DNA of 64,000 nucleotides from an uncultured Candidatus Pelagibacter sp. (GCF_943788075.1 NZ_CALSOW010000002.1:1-64000), one strand, 5' to 3'; numbered from the stretch's first letter, positions 30,496 to 40,587 are shown. The notes: generated by a model from the sequence alone, not told the origin. Numbers and translations: made by a program.

Positions 30496-31580
30496 TGCTT
30501 TATCAATTTTTACTTAATTTCGTTGATATCTTTGGATTTTTAAACGTTTTTAAATACATCACTTTTAGAACAGGATTATCCTTATTTACATCATTAATTG
30601 TAGTTTTGTTAATTGGAGGACCATTTATTAGTTTTTTTTCAAATAGAAAAATTGTAAATCCTATACGTGATGATGGTCCACAAGATCATATTGTAAAGAA
30701 AATTGGTACTCCAACAATGGGGGGAGTAATAATTTTGTTTGGATTACTATTTTCTGTTTTATGTTGGGGGGATCTATCCAACACTAGTGTTTTATTTTGT
30801 GTCTATATCACTATTTCATTTGGTTTACTTGGAGCATTTGATGATTATAAAAAAATAAAACAAAATAATTCTTCAGGTATTTCATCTAAATTTAAAATAA
30901 TATCACAAGTCTTATTAGCTACGATAGGTATTAGCTTATTTCTTTATTTTGTTGATTATAAAGAAATTACAAATTTATATTTTCCTTTTTTTAAAAATTT
31001 AATAATTAATCTTGGATGGTTTTTTATTCCTTTTTCAATATTTGTTATTGTTGGTTCTTCAAATGCAGTCAATTTAACAGATGGACTTGATGGATTGGCT
31101 ACTGTCCCAGTAATTTTAGTTGCAGGTTGTTTTGCTTTTATAAGTTATGTAACTGGTAATATTGTTTTTTCTGATTATTTGCAAATCCCGTACATTGAGG
31201 GTACTGGTGAAGTTTCTATTTTTTGTGGTGCAATAATAGGATCATGTTTAGGGTTCTTGTGGTTTAATGCACCACCCGCAAAAATTTTTATGGGTGACAC
31301 AGGTTCTTTAGCACTTGGAGGCTCTTTAGGAGCAGTTGGAATAATAACAAAACACGAAATAGTATTAGCAATTACAGGTGGGCTATTTGTCCTTGAGGCT
31401 GTTTCTGTAATGATACAAGTAATTTCTTTTAAATTAACTGGAAAAAGAATTTTTAGAATGGCACCAATACATCATCATTTCGAAAAAAAAGGATGGCCCG
31501 AGTCAACAGTCGTAATTAGATTTTGGATCATTTCAATTATTTTAGCAATGATAGGCCTGGCTACTTTAAAATTAAGATAA
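30495..31580 (+). CDS. mraY: Phospho-N-acetylmuramoyl-pentapeptide transferase (lipid I synthase)
   Basis: 361-aa inner-membrane enzyme with about ten TM helices. Active-site segments: GTPTMGGVIIL, GAFDDYKKIK (aspartate pair), NAVNLTDGLDGLAT, GDTGSLALGG and MAPIHHHFEKKGWPE. It transfers phospho-MurNAc-pentapeptide to undecaprenyl phosphate. It shares a base with the murEF stop at its start and with the murD ATG at its end. Confidence 0.96.
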   Translation: MLYQFLLNFVDIFGFLNVFKYITFRTGLSLFTSLIVVLLIGGPFISFFSNRKIVNPIRDDGPQDHIVKKIGTPTMGGVIILFGLLFSVLCWGDLSNTSVLFCVYITISFGLLGAFDDYKKIKQNNSSGISSKFKIISQVLLATIGISLFLYFVDYKEITNLYFPFFKNLIINLGWFFIPFSIFVIVGSSNAVNLTDGLDGLATVPVILVAGCFAFISYVTGNIVFSDYLQIPYIEGTGEVSIFCGAIIGSCLGFLWFNAPPAKIFMGDTGSLALGGSLGAVGIITKHEIVLAITGGLFVLEAVSVMIQVISFKLTGKRIFRMAPIHHHFEKKGWPESTVVIRFWIISIILAMIGLATLKLR

Positions 31581-32881
31581 TGATAGATAATAGAAATATT
31601 TTTTTGAAAAAAAAAATATTAATTTATGGCCTGGGTAAAAGTGGAATTTCATCATATAAATTTTTAAATAATAAAGCCAGGGTTTATTTATTTGATGATT
31701 TTTCAAAAAAAAAATTTATTCATCAACAAAATCAAAAGATAAGAAATATTAAAGAAATATCCAAAATTAAGTTTGATAGAATTATTATTAGTCCTGGAAT
31801 TGATGTTTTAAATTGTAAACTATCTAAATTTCTAAAAAAAAATGACTCTAAAATTTATACAGATTTAGATATATTCTACTCATTTTATAAAAATACAAGC
31901 ATCACCATTACGGGAACTAACGGAAAATCAACTACATCTAAAATATTGCATGAGGTTTTATTAGATCAAAACTATGACTGTAGGTTGATTGGTAATATTG
32001 GTAATCCAGCATTATCTGAAAAAAAAATTACTAAGAACACTATATTCGTTATCGAAGCCTCGTCATACCAATTAGATTATAGTAAATTATTTACTTCAAA
32101 GTACTCAGCAATACTAAATATTAGCCCAGATCATATAGAGAGACATAAAAGTTTAAAAAATTATGTTAACGCTAAATTTAAATTATTAAATTATCAGTCT
32201 AAGGAATCCATATCATTTGTAAAAAAAGACGATTTACTAATAAATAAAAAATTAAAAAGTAAAAAATATAATCCAAAAATTATCAAAGTTGATTTAAAAA
32301 AAGCAAATAAAGTAATTAAACATTTAAAAAACAAGTATTTTGTGTCAGCAGGAAACTTAGAAAATTTGTCATTTGTTCTAAAGATTTCTGAAACTTTAAA
32401 TTTAAATAGTAAAAAATTAATCAAAACTTTAAATAGATTTAAAGGATTAAAATATCGACAGCAAATTATCTATGAAAATAAAAATTTAATAATAATTAAT
32501 GACTCAAAGTCAACAAGTTTTGCTTCATCAGAAAATCTGTTAAAAAACTTAAAGAATGTTTATTGGATTTTAGGTGGCATTCCCAAAAAAGGTGATCAGT
32601 TAAATTTGTCCAAGAAAAATTGTAATAATTTTAAAACATTTATTTTTGGTAATTATTATAAAGAATTTAAAAAAAACATTAAAAATAAAATCACAGTAAA
32701 GCATTTAAAATATTTGAAAGACATATTAAAAGAAATTTTTTTTGATTTAAAAGATAAGAAAATAAAAAAAAGTATTATTTTCTTTAGTCCAGCAGGTGCA
32801 TCATTTGATAGCTTTAAAAATTTTGAAGATAGGGGTAAATATTTTAATCAATTAATTAAAAAATTTATTAATGCAAAATAA
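31580..32881 (+). CDS. murD: UDP-N-acetylmuramoylalanine--D-glutamate ligase
   Basis: About 433 aa. The ATG at 31580 (MIDNRNIFLKKKILIYG) is preferred to an in-frame upstream ATG inside mraY, because it gives the usual TAATG junction and the normal MurD start. Motifs: IYGLGKSGISSYKFL, ITGTNGKSTTSKIL (ATP loop), IEASSYQLDYS, NISPDHIERH and INDSKSTSFASS. It adds D-glutamate to UDP-MurNAc-L-Ala. The lysine content is very high, as in the neighbouring cluster genes. Confidence 0.94.
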   Translation: MIDNRNIFLKKKILIYGLGKSGISSYKFLNNKARVYLFDDFSKKKFIHQQNQKIRNIKEISKIKFDRIIISPGIDVLNCKLSKFLKKNDSKIYTDLDIFYSFYKNTSITITGTNGKSTTSKILHEVLLDQNYDCRLIGNIGNPALSEKKITKNTIFVIEASSYQLDYSKLFTSKYSAILNISPDHIERHKSLKNYVNAKFKLLNYQSKESISFVKKDDLLINKKLKSKKYNPKIIKVDLKKANKVIKHLKNKYFVSAGNLENLSFVLKISETLNLNSKKLIKTLNRFKGLKYRQQIIYENKNLIIINDSKSTSFASSENLLKNLKNVYWILGGIPKKGDQLNLSKKNCNNFKTFIFGNYYKEFKKNIKNKITVKHLKYLKDILKEIFFDLKDKKIKKSIIFFSPAGASFDSFKNFEDRGKYFNQLIKKFINAK

Positions 32882-33998
32882 TAACTATCTATATAAATTT
32901 TATTATCAGTGGTGGAAGAATATAGATAAGTCAATTTTATTACTAATCAGTTTGTTATTTGCAATTGGACTTTTTTTTTCATTGGTTTCAACTTCATTAA
33001 TTGCTTCAGATAAATTGAATACAAATAGCTATTTCTTTTTTTTTAAGCATTTGATTTATATTTTTATTGGAATAATTATAATTTTTATTTTTTCTTCTTT
33101 GAAAACTAATCAATTATTTTATTACTCTTATTTCTTTTTTTTTATTGCTTTAATTTCTTTATTTTTAGTTCCTATTATAGGTGTTGAAGTGAAAGGATCA
33201 AAAAGATGGATAGATTTATTTTTTTTGCCAAGATTTCAACCAATTGAATTATTGAAGCCCTTTTTAATTATTACAATATCAAGCATCCTTTGTAGTGCTA
33301 GAAGTTCAAACCTTTATTTAAAATATTTATTATCAATTATGATAGTTTCAGTAATTTCCTTGTTGCTTATAATGCAACCAGATATTGGTCAAACCCTTCT
33401 TATTATTTTTTCTTGGGCTGTTTTAATTTTTACCTCTGGAATCAATATCTTTTTTCTTATTGGTCTTTCTATATTTGCTTTTGTTTCACTTGCTTACTTG
33501 ATTATATATGTGCCTAAGTTTGATTATATCCAAAGTAGGATTTTTTCATTTTTTAATAGAGATACAGGAACACATAATTTTCAATCTGATAAAGCTATCG
33601 AGTCCATTACAAGTGGTGGTTTTTTTGGAAAAGGAATTGGTGAAGGAACCCTTAAAAATCGAGTGCCAGAAGCACATACCGATTATATTATATCTGTAAT
33701 TTCAGAAGAGTTTGGTGTTGTTGCCATAATATTAATATTATTATTATTTTTAATATTTATTCACATGGTTTTTAAAAAAATAAATTATGAAAAAAATGAC
33801 AAAATTAAACTTGTTTTGATTGGATGTGTGAGCTTAATTTTAATGCAAGCGACCATTCATATAGGTGTGAATATCAGGTTATTTCCTACCACAGGTATGA
33901 CATTACCTTTTTTGAGTTATGGAGGTTCTTCTATAGTAAGTATCTCAATACTATCAGGAATAGTCTTAAATTTAACTAAAAGAAAAATAGAAAATTAA
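32871..33998 (+). CDS. ftsW: Septal glycosyltransferase FtsW (SEDS family)
   Basis: 375 aa with about ten TM helices. SEDS markers: KGSKRWIDLFFLPRFQPIELLKP, LLIMQPDIGQTLLI, a large periplasmic loop with the conserved Asp region (ESITSGGFFGKGIGEG, RVPEAHTDYIISVISEEFG) and TTGMTLPFLSYGGSS. It polymerises septal glycan from lipid II together with FtsI. The start overlaps murD by 11 bp. Confidence 0.95.
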   Translation: MQNNNYLYKFYYQWWKNIDKSILLLISLLFAIGLFFSLVSTSLIASDKLNTNSYFFFFKHLIYIFIGIIIIFIFSSLKTNQLFYYSYFFFFIALISLFLVPIIGVEVKGSKRWIDLFFLPRFQPIELLKPFLIITISSILCSARSSNLYLKYLLSIMIVSVISLLLIMQPDIGQTLLIIFSWAVLIFTSGINIFFLIGLSIFAFVSLAYLIIYVPKFDYIQSRIFSFFNRDTGTHNFQSDKAIESITSGGFFGKGIGEGTLKNRVPEAHTDYIISVISEEFGVVAIILILLLFLIFIHMVFKKINYEKNDKIKLVLIGCVSLILMQATIHIGVNIRLFPTTGMTLPFLSYGGSSIVSISILSGIVLNLTKRKIEN

Positions 33999-33999
33999 A

Positions 34000-35067
34000 A
34001 TGAAACGAAAGATTCTAATTTCTACAGGTGGATCTGGTGGACATGTTATTCCCGCAATTACAATACATGATCACCTAAAAGAAAATTTTGATATATTAAT
34101 TTCAAGTGACATTAGAGGTCTTAAATATCTTGATGAAAAATTTTATAATATCATGGTTATTGATACACCCAAGTTGAATAATCTAGTTTTATTGCCTTTA
34201 TCAATTTTAAAAGTATTTTTTTTAACATTAAGATCTTTAATATTATTAAAAAAAAAAGAAATTCAAATTCTTATTTCTACAGGTGGATATATGTCATTAC
34301 CATTATGTATTGCCGCAAGAATATTAAACATTAAAGTTTATTTGTTAGAACCAAACATGGTAATTGGAAGAGCAAATAAATTTTTTCTCAAATTTTGCAA
34401 AAAAATCATATGTTATTCAGAGAATATTATTGGTTTTCCAAAAAAGTACAAAAATAAATTAACAATCACAAATCCACTTATAAGAAAGAAGTATTATAAA
34501 AAGAAATTAAAAGAAAATGATAATGAAAAATTTACTTTAATAATAATTGGTGGAAGTCAAGGGGCACAAATTTTTGATGAAATTTTACATGAGTCAATTA
34601 TTGAAGTTTCAAAAATAAAACTTATAAAAGTAATTCATCAAACAAATAAAAAAAATATAGATGTTCTCAAAAATCTATATTTAGAAAATAAGATTGATAA
34701 TACTGTTTTCAGTTTCGATCAAAATCTTAATTCATTAATAGATCAAGCGGATTTATGCATAACAAGAGCCGGTGCCTCTAGCTTGGCTGAAATTTCTCTA
34801 TCTAAAAAACCATTTATTGCCATTCCATTACCAACTTCTAAGGATAATCATCAACTAGAAAATGCTAATTACTATAAAAATAAAGGTTGTTGTTGGGTTG
34901 TGGATCAAATTGATTTTGATAAAAAAAAATTTGAAGATTTACTATTAAATATATTACTAAATAAAGACGAAATACTTTTAAAAAAAAATAATTTAGAAAA
35001 ATTAAATTATCAAAATACGTGGAATAATGTTAATCAAAAATTATTAAATATTATTAATGAAAATTAA
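34000..35067 (+). CDS. murG: UDP-GlcNAc:lipid I GlcNAc transferase
   Basis: 355-aa peripheral membrane GT-B enzyme that makes lipid II. Motifs: ISTGGSGGHVIPAITIHDHL (lipid-binding glycine loop), STGGYMSLPLCIAARI, LEPNMVIGRANKF, IIGGSQGAQIFDEIL and ITRAGASSLAEISL (UDP-GlcNAc site). Its 3' end overlaps murC by 11 bp. Confidence 0.96.
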   Translation: MKRKILISTGGSGGHVIPAITIHDHLKENFDILISSDIRGLKYLDEKFYNIMVIDTPKLNNLVLLPLSILKVFFLTLRSLILLKKKEIQILISTGGYMSLPLCIAARILNIKVYLLEPNMVIGRANKFFLKFCKKIICYSENIIGFPKKYKNKLTITNPLIRKKYYKKKLKENDNEKFTLIIIGGSQGAQIFDEILHESIIEVSKIKLIKVIHQTNKKNIDVLKNLYLENKIDNTVFSFDQNLNSLIDQADLCITRAGASSLAEISLSKKPFIAIPLPTSKDNHQLENANYYKNKGCCWVVDQIDFDKKKFEDLLLNILLNKDEILLKKNNLEKLNYQNTWNNVNQKLLNIINEN

Positions 35068-36450
35068 ATTAGCAAAATCTGAGATTATTCACTTTATTGG
35101 TATTGGTGGAATAGGTATGAGTGGACTATCCCTTATAATGAAGGGCAAAGGGTTTAGAGTTCAAGGTAGTGATATAGCTAACAATAAGAATATTGAAAGA
35201 TTAAAAAAAGAGAAAATCAAGATTATAATTGGTCAAAAAAAACAAAATATAATAAAGCTACCATCATTGTAATTTCTTCAGCAATTAAAAAAAATAATCC
35301 AGAATTATTAGAGGCAAAAAAAAAACAATTACCAATTTATAAAAGAGGAGAAATGCTAGCAAATATTGTTTCTCTAACAAAAAATATCGTAGTTGTTGGC
35401 TCTCATGGAAAAACAACAACTACATCATTAATAGCTTCCATCTTCCAAGAAACCAAAATAGATCCAACTATTATTAATGGAGGTGTAATAAATTCCATCA
35501 ACAATTCTGCTAAACTAGGAAAAAGTGATTGGTCGATCCTAGAAGCTGATGAGTCTGATGGTAGCTTTGTCTATATTCCACCCACATACTCAATAATAAC
35601 CAATATAGATAGAGAACATATGGATTTTTATAGTTCCATGGATGATTTGAATAAATATTTTATAAAGTTTGTAAATAAAGTCCCATCATTTGGAAAATCT
35701 TTTATTTGTATAGATGATAAGAATAATAAAAATTTGATTAAGAAACTAAGTAACAAAAATTTTTATACATATGGAATTGAAAAAAAATCAAATTTTTGTA
35801 TTAAAAATATTAGACAATCAAAAGACTATTCTGAATTTGATTTAAAGATTATTTTGCCAAATAAAAAAGATAGATTAATTAAAAAAATTAAAATTCCATT
35901 ATTAGGATTGCATAATATTAGAAATTCAGTAGCTGCATCTGCTTTGGCCATTACTATTGGACTGACTGTTTCAAATATTAAAAAGGGTTTGAAAAACTTT
36001 AAGGGAGTTCAAAGAAGATTTAATAAAATTTTTACATACAATAAAGTTGATTTTTTTGATGATTATGCTCATCACCCAACAGAAATCAAAGTTGTATTAG
36101 ACGGAGTAAATAATGTTTATAAGGGTTATGAAAAAGTATGTATTTTCCAACCACACAGAATATCAAGATTGAAAGATTTAAAAAAAGAATTCACTTATGC
36201 CTTCAAAAATGCAGATAAAGTAATTTTACTACCCATTTATACTGCAGGTGAAAAAATATCATTAGGGTTTAAATATGAAAACTTTGCAAGAGAAATAATC
36301 AAAAACTCAAAAGTAAAACTATTTTTAGTAGATGATAAATTTCAATTATCAAAATATATTAAAAATAATATTTATGGAAAAAAAATAGTTATTGGAATGG
36401 GTGCTGGAACTATCTCAACATGGATGAGAGAAATTCCAAGATATTTATAA
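35057..36450 (+). CDS. murC: UDP-N-acetylmuramate--L-alanine ligase, one frameshift
   Basis: About 464 aa, the first amino-acid ligase of peptidoglycan synthesis. The N-terminal UDP-binding loop is FIGIGGIGMSGLSLIM, the ATP loop GSHGKTTTTSLIAS, then EADESDGSF, TNIDREHMDFY and FDDYAHHPTEIKVVL. A single-base shift near 35250 splits residues 1-70 from the rest; the protein continues ATIIVISSAIKKNNPE in the next frame. All family motifs are intact. Confidence 0.94.
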
Positions 36451-37355
36451 TGAGCATAAACCAAGAAGATCTATTGTTAGAATTTAATGAAAATATAAAA
36501 TTTAATTATAATTTAAAAAAAAAAAATTGGTTTAATATTGGCGGTAATACTAAGATTTTTTATAAAGCAGAAAATTTAAAAGAATTAATAAAATTTTTAA
36601 AAATAATTGGAAATGAAGAAAGATTATTTGTTTTAGGCGGAGGATCAAACACTCTGATTACAGATAAAATTTACGATGGTGTTGTTATTAAACTATCTAA
36701 TAATTTTAATAATATTACACTTTTATCAGAAGATATAATTATTGCTGGAAGTGCTGTCAGTGATAAATCACTTTCAGAATTTGCAATGGATAATAGTTTA
36801 GGTGGATTTGAATTTCTATCTTGCATACCCGGAACAATTGGAGGAGGAATAAGAATGAATGCAGGCTGTTTTGATAGAGAATTTAAAGATATTCTGATTT
36901 CAGTACAAGCTATCAGTAAATCAGGGCAGGTTATTACTATTCCAGCAAAAGAAATTAATTTTAAATATAGAGATAGCGGTCTATCAAATGATTTAATTTT
37001 TTTAAGTGCATCTTTTAAGGGTTTTAAAAAAAAATCAAATTTAATTAAAAAAGAAATGATAAAATTAAAAGAAAAAAAAGAAAAAGCACAGCCCACAAGA
37101 ATTAAAACTAGCGGAAGTACATTTAGAAATCCACTAGGCCAATCGAATAAAAAAGTTTGGCAACTAATAAAAGAGTCGGTCCCTTTAGAAAAATCATTTG
37201 GAGACGCATGTATTTCAGAAAAACATTGTAATTTTTTTGTAAACAAAGGTAATGCCAAGTTCGATGATATGAAAAAATTAATAGAATTTGTATCTGAAAG
37301 TGTTTTGAAAAAAACTGGCGTAAAGATAGAAACAGAAATAAAAATTTTAGAATAA
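36450..37355 (+). CDS. murB: UDP-N-acetylenolpyruvoylglucosamine reductase
   Basis: FAD/NADPH enzyme of about 301 aa that makes UDP-MurNAc. The ATG at 36450 (MSINQEDLLLEF) gives the TAATG junction with murC; a further ATG 30 bp upstream is in frame but lies inside murC. Motifs: NWFNIGGNTKIFYKA, VLGGGSNTLITD, CIPGTIGGGIRMNAGCFDRE, FKYRDSGL, SGSTFRNPLG and the catalytic Glu in GVKIETEIKIL. Confidence 0.95.
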   Translation: MSINQEDLLLEFNENIKFNYNLKKKNWFNIGGNTKIFYKAENLKELIKFLKIIGNEERLFVLGGGSNTLITDKIYDGVVIKLSNNFNNITLLSEDIIIAGSAVSDKSLSEFAMDNSLGGFEFLSCIPGTIGGGIRMNAGCFDREFKDILISVQAISKSGQVITIPAKEINFKYRDSGLSNDLIFLSASFKGFKKKSNLIKKEMIKLKEKKEKAQPTRIKTSGSTFRNPLGQSNKKVWQLIKESVPLEKSFGDACISEKHCNFFVNKGNAKFDDMKKLIEFVSESVLKKTGVKIETEIKILE

Positions 37356-37356
37356 A

Positions 37357-38271
37357 TTGAAAAAAAAAATATTAATACTTGCTGGTGGAGTTTCGAAAGA
37401 AAGATTAATTAGTCTAGATACGGGTGCACAAGTTGCAAAAGAGTTAAAAAAAAATCACTATAAAGTAAAAATTTGTGAACCTAATATAAATTTGTCTAAA
37501 AATATTAGTCAATTTAAGCCTAACATTATATTTAATGCGTTACATGGACAGTTTGGTGAAGATGGTTATATACAAACTATTTTAGAAGGATTTAAAATAC
37601 CATACACTCATTCAGGAGTAATTGCTTCTTCATTAGCAATGGATAAAGCGATATCAAAAAAAATTTTTATAAAAAATAGAATTAATACTCCAAAATATAT
37701 TCAGTATTCTTATAAAGAAAATATTTTTGAGTTAATAAAAAATATCGAAAAAAAGTTAAAATTTCCAGTTGTAATAAAACCAATTAACGAAGGCTCAAGT
37801 GTAAATGTGTTTATTTGTACAAAAAAAAATATTTCAAGAATCTTAAGTTCAATGAAAATCTATAAAGAGATAATGATAGAAGAGTTTATTGGTGGAAGAG
37901 AAATTCAAGTCGCAATTATGGGGAACAAAAAATTAGGAGCGATAGAGCTTAAACCAAAAAGAAAATTTTATGATTACAAAGCTAAATACAATGCTAATGC
38001 AAAAACAGAACACATAATTCCAGTTGAGCTTTCAAAAAATAAATTAAATGAAGTGATGAATCTGTCACTAAAGGCACACAAAATTATTGGATGTAAGGGA
38101 ATTACAAGATCAGATTTTAAATTTTATGAAAATAAATTTTATTTACTAGAAATTAATACTCAACCAGGTATGACAAAACTATCTCTTGTTCCAGAAATAG
38201 CAAAATATAATGGAATATCTTTCATAAAATTAATTGAGTGGATTTTAAAAGATGCAACAACGAAAAAGTAA
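37357..38271 (+). CDS. ddl: D-alanine--D-alanine ligase
   Basis: 304-aa ATP-grasp ligase, TTG start one base after the murB stop. Motifs: ILAGGVSKERLISLDTG, NALHGQFGEDGYIQ, YTHSGVIASSLAMDKAISK, PVVIKPINEGSSVNV, EEFIGGREIQVAI and LEINTQPGMTKLSLVPE. It supplies D-Ala-D-Ala to the MurF half of the fusion. It overlaps ftsQ by 20 bp. Confidence 0.94.
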   Translation: MKKKILILAGGVSKERLISLDTGAQVAKELKKNHYKVKICEPNINLSKNISQFKPNIIFNALHGQFGEDGYIQTILEGFKIPYTHSGVIASSLAMDKAISKKIFIKNRINTPKYIQYSYKENIFELIKNIEKKLKFPVVIKPINEGSSVNVFICTKKNISRILSSMKIYKEIMIEEFIGGREIQVAIMGNKKLGAIELKPKRKFYDYKAKYNANAKTEHIIPVELSKNKLNEVMNLSLKAHKIIGCKGITRSDFKFYENKFYLLEINTQPGMTKLSLVPEIAKYNGISFIKLIEWILKDATTKK

Positions 38272-38920
38272 AAAAATTTTAAAATATTTTTTTTTACTGC
38301 TCTTAGTTGGTTCAATTAATAATATTAATCTTAATGAATTAAAATTACATAATATTCACAATGTCAATATTACTGGAATAGATATTGAAGATAAAAGAAA
38401 TTTACTTAATAAAATAGACTTTAATTTGTACAATGTTTTTTCAATTAATAAAGATGATCTAATAAAAGAAATGGAGTCAAATGTTTTAGTAGAAAATTAT
38501 TTTATTCTTAAAAAATACCCATCTTCATTAAATATAAATATTGAGAAAACTAAATTTTTAGCAAAAATAAACAAAAATAAACAAATTTTTTATTTAGGTT
38601 CAAATGGAAAATTTATAAAAAATGATTTTTCAAAAAAAAAATTGCCTTTTATTTTTGGAAATCCGGATGTAATTGAATTTTTCAATATTAAAGAAATTAT
38701 TGATAAGTCTAAAATTTCATACAAAGAAATTAAAAATTTATATTTTTTCCCATCTAGAAGATGGGATTTAGAATTGAGGGACAATACTATTATAAAATTA
38801 CCAAATGATAATGCTCATCTTGCGCTCAATTTAGCAATAGAATTTTTGTATGATAGAAAATTTAAAGATAATAAAATAATCGATGCAAGAATTGAAAATC
38901 AAATTATTTTGAATGACTGA
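38252..38920 (+). CDS. ftsQ: Cell division protein FtsQ
   Basis: 222-aa bitopic membrane protein, short for the family. Basic N-terminus (QQRKSKKILKY), one TM helix (about residues 11-25), a POTRA-like domain (NVNITGIDIEDKRNLLNKI through SLNINIEKTKFLAKI), then the FtsQ beta domain (YLGSNGKFIKND, RRWDLELRDNTIIKLP). In other bacteria FtsQ bridges FtsL/FtsB and early division proteins. It overlaps the reduced ftsA gene by 8 bp. Confidence 0.88.
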   Translation: MQQRKSKKILKYFFLLLLVGSINNINLNELKLHNIHNVNITGIDIEDKRNLLNKIDFNLYNVFSINKDDLIKEMESNVLVENYFILKKYPSSLNINIEKTKFLAKINKNKQIFYLGSNGKFIKNDFSKKKLPFIFGNPDVIEFFNIKEIIDKSKISYKEIKNLYFFPSRRWDLELRDNTIIKLPNDNAHLALNLAIEFLYDRKFKDNKIIDARIENQIILND

Positions 38921-39602
38921 AGAAACTCACTTTAAAACATTTTTTTATATTTCTAAAAATAAATATCAAATTTTTGTTTATGATAAAAATGTTTTAAAAA
39001 ATTTATACAATGAAGAAATAAAAATTAATAATGAAATGGAACTTTATAATCTTTCAAAATTTCTTGATGAAAATATTTATAAAATTGAAAAAATGATAAA
39101 CAGCTTTATTAGAAATATAATTTTAATAATAGAGGACGATAATATTCTAAGTGTAGACATATCAATAAAAAAAAAAAATTATGAAAGCAATATTAATCAA
39201 AAATATTTAGAAACAAATTTAACAGAAGTAAAAGATATATTTAGAGAAAATTATCAGGATCAAAATATTATGCATATGGTTATTAACAATAAAGATAAAA
39301 ATGATTTACCTTCAAATAATTATAACATTAATGATGATTATCTTTATTTAGAAGTTAATTTTATTTCTATTCAAGATACCTTTACTTCTATTTATGATAA
39401 ATTGTTTGAAAGACATCACATCAATATTGAACAATATATGTCAGGTGCTTATATCAAAAGTTTTTTAAGTGAAAATGAAAATGAATTCACAATAATGGCA
39501 AATCAAATAAATAATGGTTTTAATAAAAATGAAGTTAAATTTGTTTCAAAAAATACAAAAAATAGGGGTTTTTTTGAAAAATTTTTTCAACTATTTAGCT
39601 GA
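38913..39602 (+). CDS. ftsA: Reduced FtsA-like protein (1A + 1C domains only, no ATPase half)
   Basis: 229 aa in the normal ftsA position after ftsQ. Aligned by eye to FtsA, residues 8-88 resemble subdomain 1A (helix ENIYKIEKMINSF, strand NIILIIEDDNILSVDIS). Residues 103-190 resemble the 1C (SHS2-like) subdomain: TEVKDIFRENYQDQNIMHMV, YLYLEVNFISIQDTFTSIYD, HINIEQYMSGAYIKSFLSEN. The chain then jumps to a short linker and an amphipathic end, GFFEKFFQLFS (219-229), like the FtsA membrane-targeting helix. Subdomains 2A/2B (about 200 residues) and the phosphate loops are absent, and the DIGT-type N-terminal motif is not conserved. The frame is open throughout with no remnant after the stop. The homology is inferred from layout and position; it could be an unrelated adaptor. 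Confidence 0.6.
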   Translation: MTEETHFKTFFYISKNKYQIFVYDKNVLKNLYNEEIKINNEMELYNLSKFLDENIYKIEKMINSFIRNIILIIEDDNILSVDISIKKKNYESNINQKYLETNLTEVKDIFRENYQDQNIMHMVINNKDKNDLPSNNYNINDDYLYLEVNFISIQDTFTSIYDKLFERHHINIEQYMSGAYIKSFLSENENEFTIMANQINNGFNKNEVKFVSKNTKNRGFFEKFFQLFS

Positions 39603-39666
39603 AATTGTTTTTTCTGGTAATAATTGTTGTTTTCAAAATTTATCCAAAGCAAATTAAAAGTTTCTA

Positions 39667-40587
39667 ATGTCTTATCTGACTCAAAAAACAATTAAAAGCA
39701 AAGTACTCTTCAGCGGGATAGCGCTGCACAGTGGGTTAAAAGTAAACCTTTGTATTAAGCCAGCTGAGCCTAATTTTGGAATAGTTTTTAAAAGAACCGA
39801 TTATAAAGACAATAATCTAATTTACCCAAATTTTTTGAATGTCACAAATACAATGCTGAATACAACAATTGAAAATGAATTTGGTGTTAAAGTTTCAACT
39901 ATTGAACATTTGATGGGAGCATTATTTGGTCTAGGCATTGATAATGCGTTAATAGAAATTGATAATGAAGAAGTTCCAATTTTAGATGGATCTGCAAAAG
40001 AATTTATTGAAAAAATTATTAATTGTGGACTTGAAGTAAGTGAAGCTCCTATTAAGGTAATTAAAATCAATAAAGAAGTTAAATTTTCAGATGGTAATCG
40101 ATTTATTACGATAGAGCCCTCTACTTTAAGTTTAGATATAGATTTTGAATTAAAATATGAAAATCAAATTATAGGAAATCAAAGAAACAAAGTTAAAGTT
40201 TTTGAAGATGATCTAACTAATGTTTTTAATTCAAGAACATTTTGTTTATTTGAAGATGTAGAATTAATTAGAAAAAAAGGACTAGGAAAAGGTGGAAGTT
40301 TAGATAACGCAATAGTAGTAAATGATAATAAAGTTTTAAATCAAGAGGGTTTAAGAAATGATAAAGAATTTGTTAATCATAAAATACTCGATTGTATTGG
40401 TGACCTTTTTACTTCAGGTTATAGAATAATTGCTAAAATTAAATGTTCTCAAGGTGGCCACTATCTTACCAATCAATTATTGAGAAAAGTATTTGAAAAC
40501 AAAGAAAATTTTTCTATTCTTGAAATAAAAGAAAAAAACCTTCCTCATACTTTGATTAATAGAAAATTATTAAAATCAATAGCCTAA
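39667..40587 (+). CDS. lpxC: UDP-3-O-acyl-N-acetylglucosamine deacetylase
   Basis: 306-aa zinc deacetylase, the committed step of lipid A synthesis. Zinc and catalytic residues are in STIEHLMGALFGLGIDN (His), VNHKILDCIGDLFTSG (His and Asp) and QGGHYLTNQLL (catalytic His); DGSAKEFIE is also typical. Full length, about 64 bp after the reduced ftsA gene. Its presence shows that the organism makes lipid A. lpxC commonly ends dcw clusters in proteobacteria. Confidence 0.96.
   Translation: MSYLTQKTIKSKVLFSGIALHSGLKVNLCIKPAEPNFGIVFKRTDYKDNNLIYPNFLNVTNTMLNTTIENEFGVKVSTIEHLMGALFGLGIDNALIEIDNEEVPILDGSAKEFIEKIINCGLEVSEAPIKVIKINKEVKFSDGNRFITIEPSTLSLDIDFELKYENQIIGNQRNKVKVFEDDLTNVFNSRTFCLFEDVELIRKKGLGKGGSLDNAIVVNDNKVLNQEGLRNDKEFVNHKILDCIGDLFTSGYRIIAKIKCSQGGHYLTNQLLRKVFENKENFSILEIKEKNLPHTLINRKLLKSIA

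Noticed and set aside
36671-37258. 195-aa open frame antisense to murB
   Set aside because: It mirrors a strongly conserved gene in the complementary frame, with Leu/Ser/Pro/Ile-rich composition typical of a shadow of Lys/Glu/Gly-rich coding DNA.
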